From Palaemon carinicauda (taxonomy: Eukaryota > Arthropoda > Malacostraca > Decapoda > Palaemonidae), in NCBI RefSeq assembly GCF_036898095.1, contig NC_090759.1:15744886-15808885 (forward strand): a stretch of DNA of 64,000 bases, in the 5' to 3' direction. The translations under genes were made by a program, and so were the position numbers. Of this stretch, positions 1 through 10,523 are shown piece after piece. How positions within the stretch are numbered: the stretch's first letter is position 1; each line of letters opens with the position of its first letter. Below the pieces are notes generated by a model. It was not told the DNA's origin, searched no databases, and saw only the letters and a list, made by a program, of their open reading frames with translations.

Positions 1-1
1 G

Positions 2-577
2 AGCTGGAAGAAGCTGTGGCCCGATATTGTTTACGACGACAAGGGATTTACTCCGTCGGAAATCCAACACTCTGCAATACGGAAATCTGTGCAGTTGGCT
101 GCCATAATTGGAGGTGACGGGTTTGGCGACATGACGACTGAAGACGTCGACGAGTTGTTGGACTGCCATTCCCAGCCCCTAACTGACGCAGACCTCGAAG
201 ACCTGACGAAATCGGCAAGTGAGGAAGAGAGTGAGGGTACCCAGGAAGAGACCCAAGAAAATGTCGAAGAAACGGGCTTAACATTAGAACGGCTTGCCAA
301 GTTCTGCAACCATATGAAGGAGGCGAAAGAAATGTTACAAGAGTGGGACGAGGATATGGTTCGCTCGATGCAATTCTCAAATAAGGTCGATGACATCATG
401 ACTCCCTACAGGATGCTCTTGGATCGAAAAAAGAAGCAGCGGCAACAACTTCCGATCACAATGTTCTTCCAGCCTCGCAAAAAAGAGCCAGTTCCTCCTG
501 CTAGTACGCCTTCGGAAGAAATTGAAGAAGTTGAAGAGGTGTCCCAGGAAAAGACACCTCCGTCTGAAGAGACGTAA
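2..577 (+). CDS. Tigger-like transposase, C-terminal part (5' truncated by window)
   Basis: The frame is open from base 2 to a TAA at 575-577, about 191 residues. It begins SWKKLWPDIVYDD and contains an acidic stretch (DVDELLDCHSQPLTDADLEDL), a Glu-rich linker, a helical segment, and the terminal block KKKQRQQLPITMFFQP before an acidic tail. This order matches the C-terminal tail of Tigger/jerky-type transposases (DDE_1 superfamily), which follows the catalytic core. The core itself is upstream of the window. No stop interrupts the visible part. Internal ATG codons, such as the one near 130, are unlikely to be true starts. Confidence 0.8.
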   Translation, partial: SWKKLWPDIVYDDKGFTPSEIQHSAIRKSVQLAAIIGGDGFGDMTTEDVDELLDCHSQPLTDADLEDLTKSASEEESEGTQEETQENVEETGLTLERLAKFCNHMKEAKEMLQEWDEDMVRSMQFSNKVDDIMTPYRMLLDRKKKQRQQLPITMFFQPRKKEPVPPASTPSEEIEEVEEVSQEKTPPSEET

Positions 578-846
578 AATACTATCATTGACTGCACAGT
601 AGAACACATCATCAGCTTCATCATCATCATTTCTACTGTGCAGCAAATTCATCGCCATCGTCATTCAAGTTTTTCTTGAACTTCTTTCGTGGTGAGTACA
701 GTAACAATCTTTATTTTTTACTTTAACCTGTTTTATAGTTTAGTAATGTACGTACTGTATGCATTAAGTTAAAGGGAAGGTTTTAAAAGTCTACATGTTG
801 TAACCTATCATATTTTTTTTGTTTAAAATTTACATTCGTACGTAAA

Positions 847-850
<4 letters not shown>

Positions 851-922
<72 letters not shown>
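851..922. repeat. (TC)n microsatellite
   Basis: An uninterrupted TC dinucleotide tract of 72 bases lies in the non-coding 3' part of the Tigger element. Confidence 0.98.
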
Positions 923-928
<6 letters not shown>

Positions 929-1524
929 TTTTCCTGCTTTGCTACGTACAAGTACTGTATAATTTATATTTGTAAGGTAACATATTTTGTAAATGCTTTT
1001 ACTGTAAATACTGTATGTACTGTATCATTATTTATCACTATCATCATGCGCGTTAAATGCCTTGTTTGTTCTGAGCGTGGTTGTTTACTGAGCGTACACG
1101 CCGTCGTTTCAGGCGGCGTCATAAAGAAAAAGATTTCATTTGGAAGTCCTAAGAAAAATACGTAAACTAAAACATTGGTAATAAAAAAATCAACATACAG
1201 TACTGTATAATCAATATAATCGATGCAAAAACTAACCTATACATATATGTGTACACTAAATGAGTTTGTTTCTTCATTATGATCAGAGATGAACGTAAAC
1301 AAAACATTGGTTGCCATTTTTTATCGTGCTTTTTAGGTGTTTAGGAAACACATGATATAAAATCGCCTTTAATATTTGTGCCTGTTTTAGTTTAGGGTGC
1401 TGTAGTACATGCATTAAGTGTTCTGTACATTAAAGGGTGGTTTGTTAACAGTACTACGTACAAGGGAAGGTTTTAAAAGTCCGAATATACATGTTAAATA
1501 AATAGGTAAATATGCTGTCACTAC

Positions 1525-1588
1525 TTCGCGGATTTTCACCTATCGCGCCCGCGTCTGGAACCTATCTACCGCGATAAACGAGGGTTCA

Positions 1589-1591
<3 letters not shown>
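1525..1591 (+). repeat. Tigger right terminal inverted repeat
   Basis: This is the outer end of the element, ending ...GAGGGTTCACTG directly before TA. GC-rich segments (TATCGCGCCCGCGTCTGG) stand out from the AT-rich surroundings. The matching left repeat is outside the window, so its length is estimated from base composition and from the known form of Tigger ends. Confidence 0.65.

Positions 1592-1657
<66 letters not shown>
1592..1657. repeat. (TA)n microsatellite at Tigger insertion site
   Basis: A 66-base TA tract begins exactly where the Tigger terminal repeat stops. Pogo-group elements duplicate TA, so the transposon may have landed in an existing TA tract, or the tract may have grown from the duplicated target. 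Confidence 0.95.
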
Positions 1658-1660
<3 letters not shown>

Positions 1661-2253
1661 TTTCTAATAAAAACATTTAAAAAAATAGAATTTTTATGAT
1701 CAAAGCAGTATTAACATGTCTTAACATGTCTATGGAGTATTACTTAATTTATGAGGTTTTCATCTGTAGCACTTTATCACGATACTTTAAAACCAAAAAC
1801 AAATAACGTAAATGTCATGCAAACAAGATAATTGTCTTCTGGTAACTAGAAATTAGACTAAATTGAAAATATAAAAGCCGTTAAAAATTTAAAGATAAAA
1901 TTGGAACTGGAAAACAAACAATAGATATAACAAATCGTAAGTAAAAACTTAATAAGCTTAGAAAACTGATAGCCGTAACTTGATCGATACGGGAATAGGT
2001 TTATAGCAAAGAATCATCATCGTTAGTATGTTTTTGGTAAATTCATCTTGTGAGCCTAACAGTATTTTCTGATAGTCATTGTGTACAAATTGTAATTTGT
2101 CACATAAAAATCATGTAAAATATATGATTTAGTTGTTGCTATAATGTGATGTCAGATGCCAGGACACCACATCTAAGGATGTTTCCTCGAAAAAAAAAAA
2201 ATCCTGGGGGAGGATCCCAACATCCTCAGCCATCAGTGTTTTTTCAAACCTTG
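1658..2253. other. AT-rich intergenic DNA, nothing recognised
   Basis: The stretch is AT-rich, with stops in all frames and no repeat structure or coding similarity that I can recognise. Confidence 0.6.
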
Positions 2254-2287
2254 CCCCCCCCCCCCCCCCCCCCCCACACACACACAC
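2254..2287. repeat. Poly(C) and (CA)n tract
   Basis: A run of 22 C residues (2254-2275) passes straight into a short CA repeat ending near 2287. Confidence 0.95.
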
Positions 2288-2289
2288 CT

Positions 2290-2424
2290 GAGAGAACGCA
2301 CATACGTCCCTGCAACAAGCTACCACTAGACATCCGAAAAAGTGAAGATATTACGGCTTTCAAGAGGAAACTGAAGACTTTCTTGCCTCACGTATTACCT
2401 TTCGTATGGACATTTTGTATCTGA
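2290..2424 (+). pseudogene. Possible non-LTR retrotransposon RT C-terminal scrap
   Basis: A short frame reads CNKLPLDIRKSEDITAFKRKL then KTFLPHVL before a stop at 2422-2424. The pattern W/C-N-x-L-P-x-x-(I/L)-R with a following F-K-x-x-L-K is common at the very end of LINE-encoded reverse transcriptases. It is too short to assign a clade, and its 5' side dissolves into the poly(C) tract. It could be chance similarity. Confidence 0.35.
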
Positions 2425-2559
2425 ATAGAGTAATCTTGGTTTTCTTCTAATACCCAAAGTAGTCACTTTGTAGAGCGCTATGCAATTAACCAAGCGGTTA
2501 AAACGAGAACTTGCAATTGTGCAGATCTGGAAGATTTCTTCACTTCTTCGTCAATATGG

Positions 2560-2868
2560 ACTTGAATGCATTTACAGAGAGGCTTCTATTACTATCCTTT
2601 ACTTTAGTTTGCTCTTGTATACATGTTGATCTTTCACTGTGTCTTAGTGTTATTTCCATCTTTATTTTTTCCATATTTCTTTGAATTGTAACTAGCTTAT
2701 ATCCTAAGGCTTTAGTAAGACTCCAAGTTTCTGATGGATAACTTAATACTGGTAGGACCATTTCATTAGATACTTTTCTTTTTAGAGAAAGTTGCATTTT
2801 TCTTTTTAGAGAAAGTGGCATTTTTCTCTTCACAATCTCATTTTGTTTATCAAAAGCTATTCATTCCT
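2560..2868 (-). pseudogene. RTE-like LINE, downstream part of RT ORF (split copy)
   Basis: On the minus strand, a frame through AFDKQNEIVKRKMPLSLKRK continues to VLPVLSYPSETWSLTKA and then QRNMEKIKMEITLRHSER. This is the conserved segment after the RT domain of RTE-like LINEs, where a Y-G-x-E-T-W-T-L-T-K motif is usual; here it reads Y-P-S-E-T-W-S-L-T-K. A small in-frame duplication repeats LSLKRKM. It is the continuation of the minus-strand LINE at 6733-8190. The two pieces would join almost in register if the gypsy fragment between them were absent, with only about seven codons missing. Confidence 0.72.
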
Positions 2869-3269
2869 GAAGAGTTATGGTATGGTAACACTGTATTGGT
2901 AAGTAAGTGGTAAGACTGAGCGGGGAAAGTATTGTTTACATGCAGCCCAAGCCAAGCCTCACTCCCGCTCATCTCTCACCTACTGCTCACTTTAGATTAT
3001 TAGATACTGCCACCAACATTGTCAATAAACATGATTGTAAATTGGTGATGGGGTTTTCTTCATGTCGGTGGCACAGTCAGTAGCCAACAAGGCAGAGCTG
3101 AGTCATCTACATATGGGTCAGGCCTAGGTTATAATCAACCCAGAACGATGGTGGCCCTCTAAGGCAGCTGCCTGGCTGTGACTTCAAGACCGTTAATGGA
3201 AATGATGTCGTCATTATTGCTCATCTCAATAACCATAATCTTGCTCATCAGCCTCCCACTGGCAACAAC

Positions 3270-4095
3270 GCAAGCACCACCAATGATCTTAAGGTTCCGA
3301 TGCTGATGCAACCACGCATTGACATAGGTGTGGAGAGTAGGACATAGAACATGTTTGAGCGACATTAGGACAACTTCATGGATCAGGAATTGACGCAGCC
3401 ACAGCATCAATGCAACTCTTTGAATGTGCTACTGAGTCTCTTGGTGACACCCTTCTAAAAGTTGATCCCAGTACTACAACACTACCTGTTGATGAGGTCC
3501 TGAAGGCCATGAAGTCTTTTGCTATCATTCCGGTGTCCCTTGGAGTTAAGCAGGCTGATTTTATGGCTATGTATCAAAATGCAGAGGAGCAATTTTGGTC
3601 CTCTGCTGCCAGGGTCTGTGGGAAGGCAGAAACTGGTGAGTTCAAGGTTTCACAAAGATGCACATGCGGTAATAACAACCTCATAGATTACAAAAACAAA
3701 GCCATATGAGATGTGCTTCTGTCAGGAGTTGCTGACATTGATATCCGCCATGAAGACCTGAGTGTTGAAGATATGTAATGCAAATCCATTAATGCGGTTA
3801 TCGCTTTTGTAGAGGGCAAGGAAATGGCTAGAAACACTGATTTTCTCAGCCAACTCTGACATATCGTCATTCAAGCAGAATTGCGGATCAACAGACACAG
3901 ACAGAGTGTAGAAGAAAAGGAAACACCAGCCTCCACCATCTCCTGTTGATAGGACAAAACAAGCACCCTGCCCTGATTGTGGCATAAAATTCCAATTATT
4001 CACAGAAAATGTTCATGGATGGAATTGTAAACCCCTCAAGCAGTGTAAAGAATGTTTCTTGGCCCAAAGGAACCTTCACAGCAGGGTTTAACATA
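3270..4095 (+). pseudogene. gypsy-like gag remnant
   Basis: Fragments in two or more frames follow the gag plan of a gypsy-like element. They read DLKVPMLMQPRID (from about 3281), then MQLFECATESLGDTLLKVDP (3410 on), then RVCGKAETGEF, then DVLLSGVADIDIRHEDL and VIAFVEGKEMARN. A Cys-rich segment, CPDCGIKFQLF...CKPLKQCKEC, falls around 3970-4060. The longest open piece is 3410-3709 (99 codons). Gag would form the particle and bind RNA. Stops near 3707, 3776 and after 3855 break it, so no functional product is expected. Confidence 0.68.
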
Positions 4096-4760
4096 GTGAA
4101 GCAGGAGCTAAGGTGGTTATGCTTGAAGAAGATCTATTATCCCAAATCTCTACTATAACAACTACATGCACGATCTAACCAGCACCAAACTCATAGCCAG
4201 TGATCCTTCACCACCATATATTCTCATCTGGCGATTGGCACTGTGCTTGGGTAACCAAACACCCGACTGTAAAACTCGGACTTAGTATAGACTACTCTGC
4301 ACCAGGTTACCATGGCGCACCTCGCTCATCTACATTCCTTGACGTGGATGCAGTATCGGATAGTGGAGCTCAGTCTGACATATGGTCCCTCCATAAGTTC
4401 TTATAGCATGGGTTTTCCCAAGACGATCTTCACCCATTATCATTAAAATTGCAGGCAGGCAACAAGTCCCAAATCAAAATCATAAGTGCCTTTTTTGGCA
4501 TCCTCAACGGATGTGACACCCAGGGTAATATCAAATCGTGCGGGCAATGATACATGTCAGTAGTGATATCCACCAGTTCTACCTATTACATGAATCCCTC
4601 CTTACTCTTGGAATCCTACCTTCTAACTTCCCATCCCTTGGTGGTGCTAAATATCAATAACCCAATGACAATAGACCGCGAATGTCAATCAGCGGTATCA
4701 GGATAATAAACGAGGGATGCAGGAAGAGAACTAAGGGAAATGATAACTGTACATTCCCTG
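4096..4760. other. Degenerate gypsy interior without readable domain
   Basis: This lies between the gag remnant and the first recognisable pol sequence. A short open frame at 4200-4406 has no similarity I can name. Protease would be expected here, and a sequence reading LGLSIDYSAPGYHGAP could derive from it, but I see no clear D-T/S-G motif. Confidence 0.4.
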
Positions 4761-6732
4761 CGTACCCACCCTCCCCAAAGCTACCAAGTGCGCTCCCATT
4801 CTCTTGTACTGTTGCGAACAACTTGAAGACGAGAGATTGGCTGATTAACCCGTATGCATCATCAACATTCAACACATGCCCCAACCACCCCTTACCAGTT
4901 ATGGATGGTCCTCCAGTGGAAATACTTCTAGAAGAAGGAGCCATTCCTCGAGCCTACCATACTGCCACACTTATTGCTGTACATTGGCAAGAGAAAATGC
5001 ACGACGACCTACTCCGTGATGAGGTATTGGGTGTCATAGAAAGAGTCCCCTATGGTAAGCAGCCTGCAACATGGTACCACTGGATGGTAGTCACATGAAA
5101 ACATGACAGTACTCCACATAGGACACTGGACCTTTCCCCACTGAATAAATTCTGTAAGTGAGAAACATTTGCAACAGAGTCACACTTTCGTCTATCACAA
5201 CGCATACCAGAAAATGTGTGGAAAACAGTCACAGAGGCTTGGAATGGGTACCACTCTGCTCCTCTACGTGATTCTGGCTGACATCTGACTACGTTCATTA
5301 CCCCATTTGGCAGATGGCACTACCGTACAGCCCCACAAGGAGTTATTTCATCCTGCGATGGCTACAACCGACGATTTGATGCTATCCTATCCGACTTTGA
5401 GCGTAAAGAAAGATGTATTGATGACACCATCATTTACGATGAGAATTTAGAGGACCACTGGTGGCACACCATAGACTTCCTGAAGACTGTTGGAGACACA
5501 GGCATTGTACTGAACACCGACAAATTTCAGTTTGTAGAGCATGAAGCGGATTTTGCTGGCTTCTGCATAGCTGACACATCTATTGAACCACAATCCAAGT
5601 TCCTTGATACCACCAGAGAGTTCTCTATTCCAACTTCTACTACCGATATTCGCAACTGGTTCAGTCTAGTAAAAGTATGCCCAACAGAGATACTTTATGA
5701 CTCCGTCCAAACCATTCCTCAGCCCTAATTATAAGTTCTTCTGGACCCCCGTGCTCCAAGAGGCATTCCAAGCCTCGAAAGATGCCATCGTCAAAGCAAT
5801 CAAGGAGGGTGTGAAGATCTTTGACGTATCTAATAAGATCAGCCTTAGACCTGATTTGTCGGCAAGAGGCATCGGATACTTTCTACTACAGAAACACTGC
5901 ACCTACTCGTCAAAGACTCCGAATTGTTGTACAGGCGGATGGTGCATTGTCCATTCTATGCAGGCTTCTGTTTCCTTTCTAGTACAGAATCAAGATACGC
6001 AGCAATTGAAGGAGAGGCACTCACAGTTGTCAGGAGTCTGGAATAAACACGTTACTTCACCCATGGTTGTGATAATTTGATAGTGGTGACAGACCACAAA
6101 CCACTGGTTGAGATTTTTAGAGACCGCACCCTTGATGAGATCACAAACACATGACATTTAAGGCTGAAGCAACAAACACTACCATGGAACTTCAGGATCA
6201 TGCATATTTCTGGGAAATCAAGTTTGGCGACCAGATGGAACATGCTCTTGCCGCTGCCAAGGTCATGTAACTACCATGGCCACACATTGTTGAAGAAACT
6301 CTGAAGGATCACCTCATGCAGACTCTTGTTCAGACAATTGAGGATAGCTTCCCAGACACCAACAAAGAGCTGCTGCACACCACCTCCTACTGGCAATACT
6401 AGGATGTACTTTACATATCAGATGGAGCCATCCACTATCAAGATAGAGTTGTCTTCCACCCTCACTTCGTCACAAAATTTATACAGCCTTCATTCTGCCC
6501 ATAAGGAGTCTCCTTGATGCAACTAGGTGCATGGGCTATTGAGTTTTGGCGAGGTATGATTGCAGATATCCATACAATACATGGTGGGTGGGAAGATTGT
6601 AATCTCAATGCACATTCACTGCCCCCTCTCTCAGCAACATCAACAATGCCGCCATTAACTCCATTTGAGTCCGTCTTCGTTAATTGTTTTGAATTTGAGG
6701 GTCTGAAATACCTGGTGATGGGCAACCGCCTA
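4761..6732 (+). pseudogene. gypsy-like pol remnant: RT, RNase H, integrase N-terminus
   Basis: The RT entry segment reads DGPPVEILLEEGAIPRAYHT (about 4905 on). LDLSPLNKFC follows after a stop, then TPFGRWHYRTAPQG and the catalytic region IDDT (5417-5428), which stands for the F/Y/V-x-D-D box. RNase H is shown by YAAIEGEALTVVRSLE (about 5996-6045) and VTDHKPLVEIF (about 6086-6118), and the following linker by LPWNFRIMHISGKS. Integrase begins as HSAHKESP then FWRGMIADIH and TPFESVF, and ends at the LINE junction near 6732. Several stops and at least three frameshifts make it a pseudogene. The closest type is the Mag-like gypsy elements common in invertebrates, which is a family-level inference. 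Confidence 0.72.
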
Positions 6733-8190
6733 ACCTTTTAATTTCGGTGCCAATTCCTGGGGAAGCACTTACTGTCCGTCCTAAATATGAAAAGTCATAG
6801 ACAACCTTTAGGGGTTCGTCCATAACTTATATTTGTTGTCTGCATTTTCATTGAACGTCATCTTAGTTTTACTCATATTCATTTTCAGTTCTACATTTCT
6901 GATTTCTATAATCGAATATTCTATCATCTATTGCAATTCCTCCCGTGATTCATTAAACATAACTAAGTCATCTGCAAATCTTAAGTAGTTAAGGTAATTC
7001 CCAATAATATTAGTTCCTACACTTTCCTAATCTAAATGCTTAAGAACTTATTCTAGACATGGTGTGAATAATTTAGAAAGGTTGGGGGTATTCCTGTCTA
7101 ACTCCTTACTCAACTGGAATTTTCTCACTCCCTTTACATGGTTGTAGAATTGTTGTACTTGTATAGATATCTTCATATGTTCTAGCAAAAGATTAATCTA
7201 TTTCTTCTCTGTGAAAGGCTTTTATCAATGCTGAAGATTTGACAGAATCAAAAGCTTCCTCATAACCTATAAATGTCATACAGTACATAGTGGTTTGTCA
7301 CACTGCTGATTTTTCTATTAGTTGATTAATTACATGACCATGGTCAGTTGTTGAATAACTGCTTCTAAAGCCTGTCTGCTCGTTTGGTTGGTTAAAGTCT
7401 AGCTGTCTTTCTATTCGGTTTTAAATGACCTTTGTAAATATTTCCTATATTACGGAGAGTAAGCTTATTGGACGGTATTTTTTTCAGGCATTTGTTGTCT
7501 CCCTTTTCGTGAATTAGCATGATAATGAAGTTTTTCAAAGCTGTAGGTAGGTATAGAGAATTCTTGCAGACATTTTTTGTAAAGTTCAGCGAGTCTTAGT
7601 ACTATGAAATATTTTTCATCTATTATTAAATTAATTGCTATGCAATCTTTTTTTTCTGTGGATCTGCCTCTTTTTGTGTCATTGCTTTCTTTACTTCTAC
7701 TGTTACGTTTGGCACCGGCTCAGTGTTTCATTATTTATATTGGCAAAATTATTTTTATCTATTTTTCTTGATAAAATTTCCATTTTCATCCCCTAAGCAA
7801 ATATATTATTTACGTAAATTTGATGCTTCTTACTATCGTATAGTATATTCTTAATTTTAATTTGTGTTTACGGATGTCTTGGGTTTTTAGTTTGTCTATA
7901 GCTTTGGATAGTTCTAATTCTGTTTCATCTGTCTGAGATTATACCCTCATTTCCAATATTTTCTTGATTGGGTGTGTTTGCTGATTGCCCATAGTTTTTC
8001 TTATATTGTTTAGGAACTTTTCCATCTATCATTTATGCTGATTCCGGTACACATTTTGTTAAATTACAGTCAATTTTTCCTTTACTTGCTTCCATTTCAT
8101 CATGTAGCTGGATTGCCTATTTTGTATTGCTAACCTAAACGTATTACATGACTTTTTATTTTCTTTAGAATTCGTTTTTCAATTTTCATT
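6733..8190 (-). pseudogene. RTE-like LINE reverse transcriptase, upstream part
   Basis: Reading the minus strand from 8190 downwards, broken frames give RLAIQNRQSSYMMKWK, later YEEAFDSVKSSALIKAF (the palm segment with the first catalytic Asp), and then YLRFADDLVMFNES with the catalytic F-A-D-D box at 6967-6978. EYSIIEIRNVELKMNMSKTK and FSYLGRTVSASPGIGTEIKR follow. This is the RT order of RTE-like LINEs. Stops and frameshifts are frequent. No endonuclease domain is recognisable upstream. The frame stops at the gypsy junction and resumes at 2868. Confidence 0.72.
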
Positions 8191-8463
8191 AGTTCTGTAT
8201 ATATATATGCATATAAACTTCAAAGCCCGACAGACAATTAGAAAAATAACATTGTCGCATGGAGTTAATAAGGGGGGAGAGGAATACAAAGTTAAATTCC
8301 GACTCTTGCCTCTTTTCCTATTACAATTTTCATTAGTTCGGTATATGTATGCATATAAACTTCAAAGCCCGACAGATCATTAGGAAAATAACATTGTCGT
8401 ATGGAGATAATAAGGGGGGAGAGGATTATAAGGTTAAATTTCGACTCTTGCCTCTTTTCCCAT
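8181..8463. repeat. Tandem duplication, two units of about 140-144 bp
   Basis: Unit 1 (8181-8324) and unit 2 (8325-about 8463) both run from AATTTTCATTAGTT through CATATAAACTTCAAAGCCCG and AATAACATTGTCG to CGACTCTTGCCTCTTTTCC. They differ at scattered positions and by a shortened TA run in unit 2. The first bases overlap the 5' end of the LINE similarity, so the duplication may include a few LINE bases. Confidence 0.9.
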
Positions 8464-8685
8464 TAACAAAATTTCGCGCTTTATTCTCTTCCATATTGTT
8501 TTGAAAATAGTGCCATCTAGTGGGAAGTAAAGGAAAGTCCAACTTTCGAGTAAGAACTGACAGCTAAAAATTGTTCATAAGTCATAATATTTGTTGCAAG
8601 GTGTTTTACTCAGTGAAATATGTGTGATTTATAATGCCACTGATGAAATTACAGGTCCAAAATCAAGTGTTTTTCCTAATTTCAG
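8464..8685. other. Unannotated AT-rich DNA upstream of candidate exon
   Basis: No ORF or repeat was recognised. A pyrimidine-rich stretch TTTTTCCTAATTTCAG closes the segment and looks like a splice acceptor for the next entry. Confidence 0.5.
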
Positions 8686-8754
8686 AGCAAATTAGTGTTC
8701 AACCAAAAATGGCGGATGGAGTTCAGGCACAGCCCAACCTCCAAAACAAGCAAG
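8686..8754 (+). CDS. Candidate host exon with start codon (weak)
   Basis: A 69-base segment is bounded by an acceptor-like TTTTCCTAATTTCAG and a strong donor, AAG|GTATGT at 8755-8760. It contains ATG at 8709 in a good context (ACCAAAAATGGCG) and encodes MADGVQAQPNLQNKQ before the donor in phase 1. The second residue Ala and the purine-rich upstream context are typical of animal start codons. I do not recognise the peptide and cannot see downstream exons, so function is unknown. If real, most of this window could be one transposon-filled intron. Confidence 0.3.
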
Positions 8755-9135
8755 GTATGTTGGCTCTTATATTAATTTCCTACCGATAACATGGATTGTC
8801 AGTGACAGCTGGTGTAATGAAGTTTCCCATGGAACCAGTTTCAAAAGCTTTATTAATAAGCTGAACAGTAAAAAGTTGCTACTTCTAAGGCTCAACGTCT
8901 TGTCGCAGCGGTGTTCCAAGGGTACAGAACATCGTCTGCTGGTTTTACGATGTACATATTGTAATATGTAATGTTTTGACGTAATTCACAAATGTCTGTT
9001 CTGTCATTGCTATTAACCTTCAGAATAAATGTCATGAATCTTTTTACTGGTGTTGGGCAACATAGGTGACATGTTGGAACTGGGTTATCATATTTACATC
9101 TGTAGCAGGAAATGACATTGATAAGCAGTTTACGC
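8755..9135. other. Non-coding DNA, nothing recognised
   Basis: There is no open frame of note and no repeat structure. If the preceding exon is real, this is the start of its intron. Confidence 0.45.
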
Positions 9136-9140
9136 TGAAG

Positions 9141-9203
<63 letters not shown>

Positions 9204-9470
9204 TCTTGCTAAGACATAACCCTATTTGAAAAATTTGGAAAAGTAGGATGCATAAGCCCAGGTGCTCCAACAGAAAATAGCCTACTGAGGAAAGGAAACA
9301 CGGAAAAATAAAATATCCTGAAAGCAGTAACATTAAAATATATATTTCCTATATACATAAACTATAAAAACGTTAACAAAACAAGAGAAAGAGAAATGAG
9401 ATGGAATAGTAAGCCCGAGTGTACCCTCAATTATTGCTGATAATTGTCAAAAAACTCTACATGAAAATAT
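9136..9470 (-). mobile_element. LINE 3' tail with (ATT)n, minus strand
   Basis: An ATT trinucleotide tract (9142-9202) is followed by sequence that, on the minus strand, reads TGTTGGAGCACCTGGGCTTA, then CTTTTCCAA and TTAGCAAGAATTAATAAT. The same 3' end, ending in TAA/AAT repeats, closes the plus-strand LINE at 48831-48938. It is therefore a 5'-truncated insertion of that LINE family, or a short element sharing its tail. The far boundary (about 9470) is estimated. Confidence 0.65.
9142..9202. repeat. (ATT)n microsatellite
   Basis: About twenty ATT units are uninterrupted. In the minus orientation they form the trinucleotide tail of the adjacent LINE fragment. Confidence 0.97.
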
Positions 9471-10238
9471 TTTTCGTAATTTCTTTATGTAATAGCTATT
9501 TAGGGTGTACAGTAACGTACTTGACATGAAGTCTACTGTAGACCTAGTCCTATTCGGCCTACCATAGACCAAATAAATTTGGTCTACCTAAGTCCTAATC
9601 TAAGATCTAGAATACGTCACGGAATTGAGTTACGACTATGGGAGCCTTTGTATATCAGCGGCCAGTTCCTCCCATGTTCATAAAGAATGGACACCAGATA
9701 GTCTAAACTCTCCTCCTAACCTACAAGACATGTCCTTACCTACTTACCTAACACGAGGGCTGACGCCTCCCTGCAACCCTCCTTACACTGTCGTATTCTA
9801 AGTCAGCCGTCATCATACATACGTACAGATGGCCACTATCATACATACACCCCATACTATATTTTGCAGCCTATCGTAATTTAATCCGGATAATTATTTA
9901 TTTTCTTAGTGGTAAAGAAAACATTGAAATCCAACTCTTCTTCCTAACTTAACCTTGGAAAGCTATAGCGTACCCTTATTCACAAAGTTTTGCCATGCAA
10001 ATCACCATAACCGATCTAAGTTTCCATGTTTCTAATTTTCCTACATTCTATCTTTACATGGCAACAGTGAAACAATACCTAACTCTAATATGGGAAATAG
10101 AACCTGTAACCTAGAGTGATGCTTTAGTGTATGGTGTAGAAGGGAACCTCCTGTGTCTCTCAAAGGATATGTACCATTTTGGGTTAGAGGGGAACGTGAG
10201 GTTTCGGTGTTTATTAACGATGGCTCAATGATAAGGAT
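9471..10238. other. Intergenic DNA, nothing recognised
   Basis: There are no long frames. Short palindromic pieces such as GTCTACTGTAGAC occur near 9530-9545 without wider structure. Confidence 0.5.
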
Positions 10239-10450
10239 TTGCCAATTTTATATCATTTTTCATTTGTATATTTGTCAGGATTTTTTCAGTTTTTCATTTG
10301 TGTAACTCAAAATTCATTTGTTTTTTATTTCCATATTTCTCGAGATTCATTTGCTTTTTATCTCCATATTTCTCAAGATTTGTTTGCTTTTTATCTTTAT
10401 AATTCACAAGATTTGTTTTTCATTTCCATATATATCAGGATTGGATTAGT
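10239..10450. repeat. T-rich minisatellite, about 37-bp unit
   Basis: Around five imperfect units alternate TTCATTTG or TTTGTTTGC with TTTTTATCTCCATATTTCTC and (A)AGATT. A short frame through it merely reflects the repeat. Confidence 0.75.
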
Positions 10451-10523
10451 AATATAGCCTAAAGTTGTATAGTCCTATCATATGCGATAAGAGTAATTTG
10501 CTATTTTCATGTGTTGCTTCAAT

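Larger units (their letters stand above)
1..1591 (+). mobile_element. Tigger/pogo-type DNA transposon, right part
   Basis: The window opens inside a Tigger-like (pogo branch of Tc1/mariner) transposon. The transposase C-terminus occupies the first 577 bases. About 1 kb of AT-rich non-coding DNA follows, and the element ends in a terminal inverted repeat whose outer bases (about 1558-1591) read GCGATAAACGAGGGTTCACTG. Reversed, this starts CAGTGAACCCTCG, the form typical of Tigger ends. The next bases are TA, the expected target duplication, running into an (AT)n tract. The left end and the catalytic DDE domain lie outside the window, so autonomy cannot be judged. Confidence 0.8.
2869..6732 (+). 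mobile_element. Ty3/gypsy-like LTR retrotransposon fragment, inserted in a LINE
   Basis: A 3.9-kb plus-strand remnant carries gag, reverse transcriptase, RNase H and the start of integrase in the normal gypsy order. It has many stops and frameshifts and no 3' LTR. It sits between two pieces of the same minus-strand LINE, so it was inserted there or joined by deletion. The first ~180 bases (about 2869-3050) contain AATAAA at 3024-3029 and may be the remains of a 5' LTR; that part is inference. Confidence 0.72.
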
